A DNA stretch of 64,000 nucleotides from JABHIE01 sp964584805 (GCA_964584805.1 CAZPAY010000002.1:62001-126000); one strand, 5' to 3'; numbered from the stretch's first letter, positions 24,394 through 33,810 are shown. The notes: generated by a model not told the origin, from the sequence alone. Numbers and translations are program-made.

Positions 24394-26738
24394 TGATTCG
24401 CCTCTACTTTTTCATTACAGTCCTTTTTGCGCCCAGCCTTTTTGCGCAAGAGCTTTGGACGGAATCTACGGCGCTTGAAGCGCTTACCCCAATATGGGCT
24501 AGCCCACGGGCGAGTATCCCTACTGAAAAACAGAGTGTGATGCCTCTCACTCAGCAAAAGGAGGGGGCCTCCTCTTTTTTGTTAGGGCTTCTTGTTCACG
24601 GCGAAGCTGAAAACCCAGATGCTTGTCTATTGCGACTGCGCGGTGCGATGTCGCCGCGTTTGGCTAGCGAGCTTATTACGGCTCTGAGTGCCGCCCCCAA
24701 GCGTGCCGATCGCGGGGTTGACCTCCTCCTAACTTCTGATTGGCGAGCGTGTTACGACGCGAGCATTGCCTTGATTCTTGATGTAAACCAAGATGCAGAA
24801 GCGCGGGTTCGAATTGCGCAACATGTGCTTTTGGCTGCGGGTCGCCCAGCACTGGAACGCATCAAGCCCTTATTCGATGAACTTGATGCCCTCGATGACA
24901 CCCTGTTTTTCCGCATTTTGAGTTCATGGCAAACTTTTGCGAAAGTGGAAGACGCGCCATTTTTTGAACGCTTAGCGGCATCGTCAGATTCATGGAAGCG
25001 CTCGCGAGTGCGTGCCCTGCAGGCCTACCATGAAATCGATCCCACTAAGCGGCTTGAGTTGTTCGAGGAATTTTGGAGTGGCGACCCTGATTCGGTAGAA
25101 GTCGGATTAATGGCCCTAGCTCAGCGTGGAGAACACGCTGGCATCTCTGCGCGGTTACGGGATTCTCTCGGCAAGCAAGGGCCCAACCGCGCCCAAATTG
25201 CCTTACGCTATTTTTCGATATTTGCATCTTCTCCCGATGCACTTTTTCATGCGTGGAAAGACAATGTTCCTGCAGCCGCGTCCGCTAATCGGCAAAACCC
25301 ATGGATGCGTGCCCTCGTATTGACTCCATCCACCAAGGCAAAGCAAGCTGTAGCGGAATGGCTCTTGAAAGATGGCTGGCGCTCTTCATCTCTGGCAAGG
25401 TCGTTGTTTCAGGCTATAAGTAAAACACCGGCATTTGAGAACCAGCTGGATGCTTTTCTTTTGCGCGATGATGTCCCTCTAAAATTGCGTATTGATGCTG
25501 CACTCTCAGGCGTAAAACTAAGCTCAGGTGCCCGCCACTTTTTGAAAGGAGTTGTTGAAAGCGGCTCGTTTTCCACTCAGCGCAGGGCGATGCTTGCATT
25601 GAGCCGATTCGCTGATTCTGAGACGATATCACTGTTTATTCAGGTTTTTCAAAGCCCAAGATACGCGAATGAACTTCGCGCTTTGGCTATTCACGCGCTT
25701 GCCTCTCATTCTCAAACGCGAACCCTTTTGCTTGGTTTCCTTGAAGATGATTATGCCAATTGGGAGGTTGCCAACGCGTTGATTGAATCGGCGATTCGTC
25801 TCGAAGATGCAGACTTATTGCACGCAGCGGAGTTGGCAATAAGCGAAGGCATTGGCTGCACCGAGGCTGACGACCGCGCCGCCCTTGAGCGCACTCGATG
25901 GGAGGTGCTTGCCGAGTTAGATTTGTCCCCGGAGATGGCTCCGATTCTAGGCATTGAGCTTCAGCAAGAGTTGTTAGCGGCTAAGGGGGCGGAGTTCTTG
26001 ACTGCTCGCGAATGGAATTCCACTTACCCTAGTATTCGTAGTTGCATGCAGGCATATCGGCAGGCCATCCGTAAGTTGAATGTGCGCCCGGCAAATGATT
26101 TTCTCCTTGAGTGTGAGAAGATTGATTCTGCCCCTCTCTATTTTGCTGCGCGCATGATTGCGGATTCAGACCGCCAACTTTGCGGCGTTTGGTGCGAGGA
26201 ACTGCTTGCTCGAGAGTTGCAGCCGCGTGAAGAGTTGCTTGTACTTGGTCTGCAGTATCGCGTGAGTTACGCGCAGAATGCTGTAGCTGTATTGGATAAG
26301 CTTCGTGGCGAAAAAGCGCATCTCTGGGAAGCCGAACCGTTTGGGTTGCGTTGGGCTTTCCCTGGTCAAGGCGAAAGTTGGGTTTTGGTGAATGACCGCC
26401 TAGCGGAAAGACAGTGTCTCGCACGCGCTGAATCTCTAGGCGGGCCAGACTCCATCCTCGCCTTGCTGCCTCTGCTTCAGGGATACGCCACTCCTGAAAT
26501 TCTCATGGAAGTCGCAGAGCTCGCCGCTCGAACAAAGCAGCCTGTACGGGGTCTTTGCGCAGAAGATGCACGCCAGCAAGCGATTTCTGTTGCGTTACGA
26601 TTTGCCCAGCGCGCTGAAGGGTTCCATCCCTATCGAGTGGAAATTCGTGAACGGGTCGCTGAATGGGCCGTTGAATTGGGGCAGGAAGATACGGCCGCCG
26701 AAGCGCGCCGCGCCATCCATCGTTTGTCTCCACATTAA
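24393..26738 (+). CDS. Secreted HEAT-like repeat protein of unknown function
   Basis: A 781-residue exported protein from the ATG at 24393 (a GTG one codon earlier is possible), beginning with signal peptide MIRLYFFITVLFAPSLFAQE. The mature part is almost entirely helical with repeated pairs of amphipathic helices, for example SFSTQRRAMLALSRFADSET and LRALAIHALASHSQTRTLLL, typical of HEAT/ARM-like solenoids. No catalytic motif is apparent. It is translationally coupled to nnrD by a TGATG overlap and lies 2 bases before the YdjY-like gene, so the three following genes probably form a secreted or envelope module. A scaffolding or protein-binding role in the periplasm is the reasonable inference. 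Confidence 0.75.
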   Translation: MIRLYFFITVLFAPSLFAQELWTESTALEALTPIWASPRASIPTEKQSVMPLTQQKEGASSFLLGLLVHGEAENPDACLLRLRGAMSPRLASELITALSAAPKRADRGVDLLLTSDWRACYDASIALILDVNQDAEARVRIAQHVLLAAGRPALERIKPLFDELDALDDTLFFRILSSWQTFAKVEDAPFFERLAASSDSWKRSRVRALQAYHEIDPTKRLELFEEFWSGDPDSVEVGLMALAQRGEHAGISARLRDSLGKQGPNRAQIALRYFSIFASSPDALFHAWKDNVPAAASANRQNPWMRALVLTPSTKAKQAVAEWLLKDGWRSSSLARSLFQAISKTPAFENQLDAFLLRDDVPLKLRIDAALSGVKLSSGARHFLKGVVESGSFSTQRRAMLALSRFADSETISLFIQVFQSPRYANELRALAIHALASHSQTRTLLLGFLEDDYANWEVANALIESAIRLEDADLLHAAELAISEGIGCTEADDRAALERTRWEVLAELDLSPEMAPILGIELQQELLAAKGAEFLTAREWNSTYPSIRSCMQAYRQAIRKLNVRPANDFLLECEKIDSAPLYFAARMIADSDRQLCGVWCEELLARELQPREELLVLGLQYRVSYAQNAVAVLDKLRGEKAHLWEAEPFGLRWAFPGQGESWVLVNDRLAERQCLARAESLGGPDSILALLPLLQGYATPEILMEVAELAARTKQPVRGLCAEDARQQAISVALRFAQRAEGFHPYRVEIRERVAEWAVELGQEDTAAEARRAIHRLSPH

Positions 26739-26740
26739 TC

Positions 26741-27514
26741 ATGAAAAAACTTCTTACCATCCTATTGTGCTGTGGCACTGCCTGGGCCATCGCGCAAGAG
26801 CCAAACGATAAGTCGTTGCTGGAAACATTTGCGGAGCAAGGTGTACGCGTTGACCTTGAACGGCAGCTGATTGAGGTTGATGCTTTCGTTTGCCAGCGCG
26901 ACGAGCCGCTTGAGTATTTATACATTGACCAGCCGAGAGGAAAAGACCACGAGGCCTTGCTGTACAGTAAAGGTGTTTCGGCTGAAATGTTAAATGCGGC
27001 GATGCTCATGTTGGGTGTCAAAGAGGGGCAGAATGGCCAATTCAAACCCGTTGAGCCGCAACCCACTCCTGAAGAGGCGAGCAAAGGCGCACCCCGCTAC
27101 AACTTTGAGCCTGCGTCGGGTGATGGCTTTTTTCTTTATGTGTCTTGGGAAAGAGTTAGCAAAAGCGGTCAAGTTGAAAAGTATTGTGTGCGTGCTGAAG
27201 ATTTAGTGTTAAATCTTCGCACAGAGCAAACTTACAAGCGCGGTCGATGGGTTTATCTTGGCTCACGATTTGTTAGGCCGCACAGTAAAGCGCCAGAAGT
27301 TTTTGCCGCAACGGCCGAAGGTAATTATGTAAGTTTGGTGAATTTTTCACCGGCCAATCATATTCTTGGAGGAGCCGATCCTGCGGCTGATAGCCAAACA
27401 GTTTGGTTTCCTAATCTGTACCTCATCCCGCCGCTGAACCACCCGGTAAAGGTGTTGTTCGCGCGCAACGAAATTGAGTTGACCGTGCCGACGCTCTCCG
27501 CACAATCGAAATGA
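26741..27514 (+). CDS. Secreted YdjY-like domain protein
   Basis: A 257-residue exported protein with signal peptide MKKLLTILLCCGTAWAIAQ. The central part resembles planctomycete YdjY-like proteins: VDAFVCQRDEPLEYLYID, then GKDHEALLYSKGVSAEMLNA and MLMLGVKEGQNGQF, i.e. the conserved V-C-x4-L-E-Y-L, K-x-H-E-x-L-L and LLxLG blocks. The second half contains SGDGFFLYVSWER and GRWVYLGSRFV, two beta-rich stretches also found in this family. E. coli YdjY was described as a predicted periplasmic ferredoxin-like protein, but the Cys pattern here does not support a cluster; function unknown. It overlaps the next gene by 4 bases. Confidence 0.75.
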   Translation: MKKLLTILLCCGTAWAIAQEPNDKSLLETFAEQGVRVDLERQLIEVDAFVCQRDEPLEYLYIDQPRGKDHEALLYSKGVSAEMLNAAMLMLGVKEGQNGQFKPVEPQPTPEEASKGAPRYNFEPASGDGFFLYVSWERVSKSGQVEKYCVRAEDLVLNLRTEQTYKRGRWVYLGSRFVRPHSKAPEVFAATAEGNYVSLVNFSPANHILGGADPAADSQTVWFPNLYLIPPLNHPVKVLFARNEIELTVPTLSAQSK

Positions 27515-28167
27515 CATCCTTGATTCGTCGTACGCGCCGACGGCTTTGGTTTGCTCGATGCCGCGCGAGCTTGGTTGCGTCCGGCCTAGCCGTTTTTGTA
27601 GTTAGCGTACTTGGGGAATTGACTCAATATGCGCCTTTGAGAATTGGCGGCCCTGCCTCTATCGTCATTGCCGTAACATCCTTTGGTTGGGTGCTTTATC
27701 GCAACCCACCATGGGCTGCTCTGGCCTCGGCCATTCATCCAAAGTCTGACAAGGACGGCGTCTGGAGGGCCGCTTTGAGCGTAGCAGATGGGCATCCTCA
27801 TGCTTCAGTTTTGGCGGGGAAATGTGAGTTCAGATTGCTGCTGTTTCGTCCTTGCAGGGGGATTGAATTGTTTCATTACGCTGCATTTCTCGCCGTTATG
27901 GCTTATGGCTGGCAGTTGAGTGAGCCTATAGAGGTTGGGCAAGGTCTAGGGCTTGCAGGCCAGAGCGAGCCGTCATCTTCTGCCGAGGGCCAAGTTGACG
28001 ACCCATCCTCTAGCGGCGACCTGCCCGCCACGCGACAATATGAGCAAGTTCCACAAGACGCGGCCGAATTGCCGACGCTGTTGTCCGGTCGGAACTTTGG
28101 AAACGAGCATGCTGCGGTCGAGAGATTCGTCCAACGCCGCCTCGAGCGCAAAGCATCAGCCGAATGA
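27511..28167 (+). CDS. Membrane protein of unknown function
   Basis: A 218-residue protein with a basic N-terminus (TSLIRRTRRRLWFARCR), two closely spaced hydrophobic helices (SLVASGLAVFVVSVLGE, ASIVIAVTSFGWVLY), a short soluble loop and a third helix (FHYAAFLAVMAYGWQ). The C-terminal 80 residues are a Ser/Glu/Gln-rich, apparently disordered tail ending in a charged helix (ERFVQRRLERKASAE). I recognise no family. The 4-base overlap with the YdjY-like gene places it in the same operon, and it may anchor or deliver the two secreted partners. ino1 follows 29 bases later. Confidence 0.65.
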   Translation: MTSLIRRTRRRLWFARCRASLVASGLAVFVVSVLGELTQYAPLRIGGPASIVIAVTSFGWVLYRNPPWAALASAIHPKSDKDGVWRAALSVADGHPHASVLAGKCEFRLLLFRPCRGIELFHYAAFLAVMAYGWQLSEPIEVGQGLGLAGQSEPSSSAEGQVDDPSSSGDLPATRQYEQVPQDAAELPTLLSGRNFGNEHAAVERFVQRRLERKASAE

Positions 28168-28196
28168 TGCGGTTCTTCCCTTCGGCCTAAAGATTC

Positions 28197-29393
28197 ATGA
28201 CTCCCGACCCACTTTCCTACGGACTTTTTCTAGTCGGCGTGCGCGGTTCCGTTGCCACGACTGTTTTACACGGCCTCGAGGGCCTTTGCGCGGGCTACCC
28301 GCCGGTTGGCATGTTGACCGAGACCGATGTTTTCGCGGATCAACCTCTGGTCAGCACGAATAGTTTGCGCGTAAGCGGCTGGGATGTCGCCGGTGATTTG
28401 CATCGATCCGCCGCTGAACTGGCGCGGCTGAATGTGTTGCCACGCGACCTGGTCGACTTGTCAGCCTTGCTCCGTGATCGCGTTGAGCGCGAAATCGCAC
28501 CGGGCATTCCTGAGCCGGAAGATGAAAAAATAGTTGATGCAAAATCTGCTGAGCGCGCCAAACTGCCCGCAAAAGAGCAATTAGAAGCCTTGCGCGGTGA
28601 TTTGCGCGAATGGGTTGAGTCGGGCCGACTGCGTGGTGGCGTGGTAATGCACCTTGCTTCTGCTGAGCGTGGGCGCGAGTTGGCACCTGAGTGGATGAGC
28701 CGCGACGCCGATCCGATTGCGTTGCTAGACAATGCCCCAATCGATTTCCCTCCTTCGATTCTTTACGCATTAGCCGCCATTTTGGAAGGCATGCCTTATG
28801 TGAACTTCACGCCCTCACCCGGTGCGAGTTTGCCAGCGGTTGCGGGTTTTGCCGCACGCCAGGGTGTCCCTGTTTTAGGTAACGATGGCAAGACGGGCGA
28901 AACGCTTGTGAAAACAGCTTTGGCGCCGATGTTTCGTGATCGTGCGCTGAAAGTTTTGGCGTGGGAGGGTTACAACATGCTCGGCAACCGCGATGGCGCG
29001 GCATTGGCTGACCCACAACGCAAAGTTGCGAAAATCAAAAATAAAGATCAGGTGCTGCCCGCGATTTTGGGCAAGAGCGATACGCGACACACCGGCGTGA
29101 GTATTGATTTCGTGCCGAGTTTGCATGACTGGAAGACCGCGATGGATTACATCCATTTTGAAGGTTTCCTTGGCGTGCAGATGAGCATGCAATTTACATG
29201 GCACGCGAGTGACTCGGCATTGGCCGCACCGCTTGTGCTGGATTTGGCGCGTTTAGCCTTGTTGGCGCAATCGCGTGGTCATGCAGGGCCATTGCACGCA
29301 GCGGCTCCGTTTTTCAAAAACCCTATTGAGGTTGACGAGCAGGATTTTCACCGTCAGATGGAAGTATTGCGGAAGTGGTTGGGCAACTCATGA
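28197..29393 (+). CDS. ino1: Myo-inositol-1-phosphate synthase
   Basis: Converts glucose 6-phosphate to 1D-myo-inositol 3-phosphate with NAD. Recognisable blocks: GLFLVGVRGSVATTVLHGL (NAD-binding), PYVNFTPSPGAS, GNDGKTGETLVKTALAPMF, EGYNMLGNRDGAAL and SIDFVPSLHDWKTAMDYIHF, all with the residues lining the active site. Length 398 is on the bacterial/archaeal side (yeast about 530). In bacteria the product feeds phosphatidylinositol, mycothiol-like thiols or inositol solutes; no dedicated partner is in view. queA is translationally coupled by an ATGA overlap, which probably reflects packing, not shared function. Confidence 0.95.
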   Translation: MTPDPLSYGLFLVGVRGSVATTVLHGLEGLCAGYPPVGMLTETDVFADQPLVSTNSLRVSGWDVAGDLHRSAAELARLNVLPRDLVDLSALLRDRVEREIAPGIPEPEDEKIVDAKSAERAKLPAKEQLEALRGDLREWVESGRLRGGVVMHLASAERGRELAPEWMSRDADPIALLDNAPIDFPPSILYALAAILEGMPYVNFTPSPGASLPAVAGFAARQGVPVLGNDGKTGETLVKTALAPMFRDRALKVLAWEGYNMLGNRDGAALADPQRKVAKIKNKDQVLPAILGKSDTRHTGVSIDFVPSLHDWKTAMDYIHFEGFLGVQMSMQFTWHASDSALAAPLVLDLARLALLAQSRGHAGPLHAAAPFFKNPIEVDEQDFHRQMEVLRKWLGNS

Positions 29394-30451
29394 AACTATC
29401 CGAATTAGATTTTAAGTTGCCTGAGCGATTAATCGCGAAGCACCCGACTTCCAAGCGAGCCGCTTCGCGCTTGTTGGTGACGCAGCCGAATACTGGCGTG
29501 ACGCACCACGAAAAATTCCGTCGTCTTTCTGATCACCTAAAAGCGGGGGATTTGTTGATTCTCAACGACACGAAAGTCGTCCCTGCGCGCTTGTTGGCTC
29601 GTAAAGAAACAGGCGGCCCCGCCGAGGTTTTATGGCTCGAAGACTTAGGCGACGGCATGGCTCACGGGATGGTCGGTGGTCGGCGTTTGCGCCCCGGCAC
29701 CGAGTTGTTTTTGGGCGAGGGCGAGCCGCGGATTGAGTTGGTTGAGCGCAAGAGCGATGGCCAATGGCTGATGCGCGACATTCAAAAAACCGGTTGGCTT
29801 GAATTGCTGGCTGAGTTTGGCGCGGCTCCGTTGCCTCCCTATATTCGCCGCATGCGTCGGTCGGCCGGTGAGGCTGTTGATGTCGACGAAGACATCGAGC
29901 GTTACCAAACGATTTGGGCCGAGGTTGATGGCGCCGTTGCTGCGCCGACGGCCAGTTTGCATTTTGATGACAAGGTCGTCTCGTCGTTAAATGTAAATGG
30001 AATTCAGCGCGCGACCGTGACGCTGCATGTGGGCGCGGGCACTTTCTTGCCCATCTCAAGTGATGAGATTGGTGAGCACAACATGCACAGCGAGCGTTTT
30101 GTGTTGCCTGATGAGACCATCGCGGCGATGAAAGAAACGCGCGAGCGAGGTGGGCGCATCATTGCAGCCGGCACAACCGTTTGTCGTGTGCTTGAGGCCT
30201 ACGGCGCAACCGGCGCACAATCGGGTGAGACTGATATTTTCATTCAGCCCGGCCACAAGTTTGTCTGGACGGATGGCTTGTTGACCAACTTCCATACTCC
30301 TAAGTCAACCTTGCTCGCGTTGGTCGCGGCTTTTGCTCAGCATTTGGGCGTTGATGACGGCTTGGATTATGTAAAAACGCTTTACGGCGAGGCGATTGCC
30401 GAGCAATATCGTTTCTATAGTTACGGTGACTCGTCGCTTTGGCTGCCCTAG
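29390..30451 (+). CDS. queA: S-adenosylmethionine:tRNA ribosyltransferase-isomerase
   Basis: Transfers and isomerises the ribose of SAM onto 7-aminomethyl-7-deazaguanine at tRNA position 34, giving epoxyqueuosine. The ATG at 29390 starts MKLSELDFKLPERLIAKHPT, the standard QueA N-terminus. LLILNDTKVVPARLLARKET, LPPYIRR, YQTIWAEVDGAVAAPTASLH, VTLHVGAGTFLPI and LTNFHTPKSTLLALVAAFA are all intact. Length 353 is normal. It overlaps the end of ino1 by 4 bases and is followed 8 bases later by the DprE1-like gene. Confidence 0.97.
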   Translation: MKLSELDFKLPERLIAKHPTSKRAASRLLVTQPNTGVTHHEKFRRLSDHLKAGDLLILNDTKVVPARLLARKETGGPAEVLWLEDLGDGMAHGMVGGRRLRPGTELFLGEGEPRIELVERKSDGQWLMRDIQKTGWLELLAEFGAAPLPPYIRRMRRSAGEAVDVDEDIERYQTIWAEVDGAVAAPTASLHFDDKVVSSLNVNGIQRATVTLHVGAGTFLPISSDEIGEHNMHSERFVLPDETIAAMKETRERGGRIIAAGTTVCRVLEAYGATGAQSGETDIFIQPGHKFVWTDGLLTNFHTPKSTLLALVAAFAQHLGVDDGLDYVKTLYGEAIAEQYRFYSYGDSSLWLP

Positions 30452-30459
30452 AGTAAGTC

Positions 30460-31830
30460 ATGCAATGGAAGCGCGGCGTTTGGAGCGGTTGGGGGCAATG
30501 GCCCCGCGTCTCTGCGTTTTCGACTTTTGCGCAAGAGCGCGATTCTGTCGCTCAAGCGATTGCTAATGCACGCGCTGGCACAGGTGAGTTAGATGCCAAT
30601 CCAATTTGCACGCATTTGATTGCAAGAGGCGTTGGCCGCAGCTACGGAGATGTCGCGACTCCGCTCGAAGGTGCGCGTTTGGTTTTGACAAGCGGGATGA
30701 GCGCCATTCAGAGTTTTGACGCGAGTTCCGGGCATCTGGTTTGCGGAGCAGGTGCAACCGTCGAGGATTTAATGCACGCGTTTTTGCCAAAGGGCTGGTT
30801 TTTGCCGGTCGTGCCTGGCACCAAATTTGTCACGATGGGCGGTGCGGTTGCCAATGATATCCATGGCAAAAATCAACCGCTTGATGGCAACTTTTCATCC
30901 TTTGTTGACGCACTTGAAATCATGACCGCCGCGGGTGAAATCGTGCGTTGTTCACGAGAGACTGAGCCCGATTTGTTTTTTGCAACCGTCGGTGGCTTGG
31001 GTTTGACCGGTGTGATTTTGAAAGTCGAGCTGCGTCTGATTCGCGTTTCCTCTCTTTGGATGGATAGCGAGACGGTTCAATTTCAAAACTTAGATGCGTT
31101 TTTCGAAACCGATGCCGCCAGTCATGATTTCACGCACAATGTAAGTTGGATTGATTGTGTCAAACGAGGCCCCGCGATGGGTCGCGGCGTATTTTTGCGC
31201 GGGCGATATGCAAAACAAGGTCCATCGACTTCGCCTGTTCGCGGTCAAAAAATGATGATTCCATTTCACGCGCCAAGCTGTGCGTTAAATCGATTCACGG
31301 TGCGCGCATTCAACGCTTGGTGGTTTCACCGACATTCGGCACAAGCGCGCGCGCGGCAAATGCACCTCGACAAGTTCTTCTTCCCACTCGATGGCGTCGC
31401 CAACTGGAATCGCATGTACGGCCGCCGCGGGTTTTTGCAATATCAACTCGTCGTGCCACCCGACCCTGAGCGGCGGGCCATCCGCAAACTGCTCGAAACC
31501 ATCACTTCCAGCGGGATGGCCTCCTTTTTGGCAGTCATCAAAGAGTTTGGTCAAGGCGGTGAGGGCATGTTGTCGTTTGCGCGCCCGGGTACAACGCTGG
31601 CCCTTGATTTCCCGAATCACGGGCAGGCTTTGTTGGATTTATTGACTCGGCTCGACCGCATTGTGATGGAGGCGGGTGGCGCGGTGAATTTGTCGAAAGA
31701 TGCGCGGTTGAGTGCCGATGACTTCCGCGAGATGTACCCGCGGTTTGAGGAGTGGCGCGCCGTCCGTGAAAAATGGGACCCCGACGGTTTGTTTGCTTCG
31801 AGCATGAGCCGTAGACTTGGGTTAATTTGA
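30460..31830 (+). CDS. DprE1-like FAD-binding oxidoreductase
   Basis: A 456-residue FAD (PCMH-type) oxidoreductase of the DprE1/aldonolactone-oxidase family. The FAD-binding half shows IARGVGRSYGDVATP, VCGAGATVEDLMHAFLPKG and PGTKFVTMGGAVANDIHGKN followed by the LDGNFSSFVDALEIM segment. The substrate half has YQLVVPPDPER, FLAVIKEFGQGGEGMLSF and GGAVNLSKDARLSADDF, where the conserved Lys in KDARL matches the catalytic Lys of DprE1. DprE1 oxidises the 2'-hydroxyl of decaprenyl-phosphoryl ribose on the way to arabinose. No DprE2-like reductase is directly adjacent, so the substrate here is open. Its stop overlaps the next TTG start by 4 bases. Confidence 0.88.
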   Translation: MQWKRGVWSGWGQWPRVSAFSTFAQERDSVAQAIANARAGTGELDANPICTHLIARGVGRSYGDVATPLEGARLVLTSGMSAIQSFDASSGHLVCGAGATVEDLMHAFLPKGWFLPVVPGTKFVTMGGAVANDIHGKNQPLDGNFSSFVDALEIMTAAGEIVRCSRETEPDLFFATVGGLGLTGVILKVELRLIRVSSLWMDSETVQFQNLDAFFETDAASHDFTHNVSWIDCVKRGPAMGRGVFLRGRYAKQGPSTSPVRGQKMMIPFHAPSCALNRFTVRAFNAWWFHRHSAQARARQMHLDKFFFPLDGVANWNRMYGRRGFLQYQLVVPPDPERRAIRKLLETITSSGMASFLAVIKEFGQGGEGMLSFARPGTTLALDFPNHGQALLDLLTRLDRIVMEAGGAVNLSKDARLSADDFREMYPRFEEWRAVREKWDPDGLFASSMSRRLGLI

Positions 31831-32339
31831 ATCATCCAATTAAGTACTGTTACTGGGCCGCGCCAGAAAAAATCTTGGCCGGCGAATATCCGCGCACCTT
31901 TGACGAGGTCGAATCACAAGAAAAAATTGACGCGCTCGTTGAGGCTGGGGTGCGCGTTTTTGTTGATTTAACGACTGAGGGCGACCGCTTGAAGCCATAC
32001 GATGATTTGCTGGGAAAGCACAGAGCGCTTGGGGTGCGGCGTGAGTCGTTTCCGATTGCTGATGTTTCGGTGCCAGGCTCCCCGATCTATACCGCGACGA
32101 TTTTAGATTGCATCGATGCGGCGATTGAAAATGGCGAAACGGTTTACATCCATTGCTGGGGCGGGATTGGTCGCACCGGCGTGATTGTCGGTTGCTGGCT
32201 TGCGCGACACGGTGAGCCAGGCCAGGCAGCGCTCCATGAATTAAAGCGCCTGTGGCAAGCCAACCCTAAATCAAATCGCCCGCAAGATTCACCCGAAACG
32301 CCAACCCAAGAACAATACATCTTGGATTGGCGCGAGTAG
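31827..32339 (+). CDS. Tyrosine/dual-specificity phosphatase-like protein
   Basis: A 170-residue cysteine phosphatase fold. The P-loop HCWGGIGRTG matches HCx5R(S/T) with catalytic Cys and Arg, and the upstream PIADVSVPGSP supplies the likely general-acid Asp (about residue 74). The N-terminus resembles small prokaryotic DSP-like proteins (YWAAPEKILAGEYP). It may dephosphorylate proteins, phosphoinositides or other phosphate esters; closeness to ino1 makes an inositol-phosphate substrate possible but unproven. The start is a TTG overlapping the upstream stop by 4 bases, and no later in-frame start precedes the conserved region. No gene is seen in the 171 bases after it. Confidence 0.85.
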   Translation: MNHPIKYCYWAAPEKILAGEYPRTFDEVESQEKIDALVEAGVRVFVDLTTEGDRLKPYDDLLGKHRALGVRRESFPIADVSVPGSPIYTATILDCIDAAIENGETVYIHCWGGIGRTGVIVGCWLARHGEPGQAALHELKRLWQANPKSNRPQDSPETPTQEQYILDWRE

Positions 32340-32510
32340 TTGGCAACGATGCGCCGTGCGTGGGCTCGTTAGGGCGTCAGCAACAGCGGCACCGCAACAG
32401 ACGAAAATTCCCAATCGCCCCATGCGAGTTTTACGATCGTCGCAAAGTAAAAAGTGCTACCCAAGAGCGATGGGGGGATGGCGTTTGGTGGGAGAGTGTA
32501 CTCATGACAT

Positions 32511-33695
32511 TCAATTCAAAAAGTCATCAGCCGAATCTTGGATAAACGGCCAGCATCGATTTGTGGTTTGGTTTAATGCGCCGGTAAGTAGTGCATTTTG
32601 TTTGGGCCAGTAAAGTGCCCACGACTCGCCGTAGCCGTAGTGGCCCCAGACCCAGCCCATGGGGTTGCCGTGGCGGTCGTTGCCTAGGTTTTCGCGGAAG
32701 AGGCCGAGGCCGTATTGGAGGCCGGGCTCACCGGTGGGCACCCATTGGGTCATTTCTGCATAGGTGCTTGAATGGGCGAATAGACCGCTTCCGTCGCCTT
32801 TTTCGCTGTTGGCGATGCCGAGGAGCAAGCGCTCTAAATCACGAGATGAACTGACCAAGCCGCCACCTGCCCAGTCGGCGCTTTGCCGTGGCTGGATATA
32901 AATATGCGTTGAGCCTTCGTAGCGGTGGGATTCGACGACACCTGCTGGCGCGTCTTCATACCAAAGTAACCAAGTCTGGGTCAAACCGAGCGGCTCATAA
33001 ATCAATTCGCGATAAATGTCATGCAACTCTTTTCCATAAACTTCCTGCAATAACAAACCGGTTAATACATAATTTGAATCGGAATAGTGCCAACCCCAGC
33101 CCGGAACTCCAATGGGGTTTAAATCCGGTACATAAGTCATGATTTCTTCGGGTGTCCAGAAGTAATCTGCACCGCGCGTAATGAAATCCCAAAGGAAATC
33201 ATTCATCCCCAAAAACTTGGGGCCGTCCAGCCAATAGTCGGGCAGGCCGCTTGTGTGAGAGAGCATTTGCCGCAGGGTTAGTTCGGGGCCGAAGTCGTGG
33301 CCGTTGATGACAAGCAAACCCGTGGTGTATGCGGAGGGCAAATAAGTCGAAATAGGGGCATCTAAATCGAGCACACCTTGTTCGACCAAAAGCATGACGC
33401 ACGCGGAGGTGAAGGTCTTGGAAATGCTAGCAATCTCAAAAGTCGCTGCGGGAGTCATTGGAGGCCCGGAACGAAACAATTCGCCCGAGGCGCAGGCATC
33501 GAGAATGCTGCCCGGTGCGGTAGACAGGACAGCAAGCCCGCCGCCCTTTCCGTTGGAATTGCCTACGACAACATCCAACTCAACCTGCATATCTACCCCG
33601 AATGTGGCCGGCGCAGAAGCCGCAGTGCGTGGAGCCTGCGGCAATGCCACAGAACTTTGACAAGCCACCAACAGCAGAGGGATGAGTAGATACAT
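32511..33695 (-). CDS. Beta-lactamase-fold serine hydrolase lipoprotein
   Basis: A 394-residue serine hydrolase of the class C beta-lactamase/DD-peptidase/esterase family. The nucleophile motif SISK (S90-x-x-K93) lies in FEIASISKTFTSACV, the second motif is Y-S-x-S-N in WHYSDSNYVLTG, and the third is HYG in WVWGHYGYGESWALYW (the HxG variant of KTG). LRQMLSHTSGLPDYW is another family hallmark. A lipobox LLLVAC at the N-terminus predicts envelope attachment. The family includes peptidoglycan carboxypeptidases and esterases as well as lactamases, and the sequence does not say which. It is divergently transcribed from the por operon. Confidence 0.9.
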   Translation of the reverse strand: MYLLIPLLLVACQSSVALPQAPRTAASAPATFGVDMQVELDVVVGNSNGKGGGLAVLSTAPGSILDACASGELFRSGPPMTPAATFEIASISKTFTSACVMLLVEQGVLDLDAPISTYLPSAYTTGLLVINGHDFGPELTLRQMLSHTSGLPDYWLDGPKFLGMNDFLWDFITRGADYFWTPEEIMTYVPDLNPIGVPGWGWHYSDSNYVLTGLLLQEVYGKELHDIYRELIYEPLGLTQTWLLWYEDAPAGVVESHRYEGSTHIYIQPRQSADWAGGGLVSSSRDLERLLLGIANSEKGDGSGLFAHSSTYAEMTQWVPTGEPGLQYGLGLFRENLGNDRHGNPMGWVWGHYGYGESWALYWPKQNALLTGALNQTTNRCWPFIQDSADDFLN

Positions 33696-33781
33696 CTAAC
33701 CCTAGTCTATACCAGATTTTGCGAATTGCGGCCTTGGAAAAGCTGGCAGGGAAGAATAATTCCTATCCTCTACAGCACCCG

Positions 33782-33810
33782 TTGAAAAAGCCGCTCCTGT
33801 AAGTTATTCC
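33782..33810 (+). promoter_or_regulatory. Candidate promoter of the por operon
   Basis: TTGAAA (33782-33787), 17 bases, then TATTCC (33805-33810). The expected start near 33817 would place the downstream hairpin at the extreme 5' end of the message. Element match is moderate. Confidence 0.4.

Noticed and set aside
32340..32510. Short frames in the gap after the phosphatase-like gene
   Set aside because: Frames of 70-85 codons overlap the convergent serine-hydrolase gene and lack RBS or motifs; I see nothing supportable in this gap.
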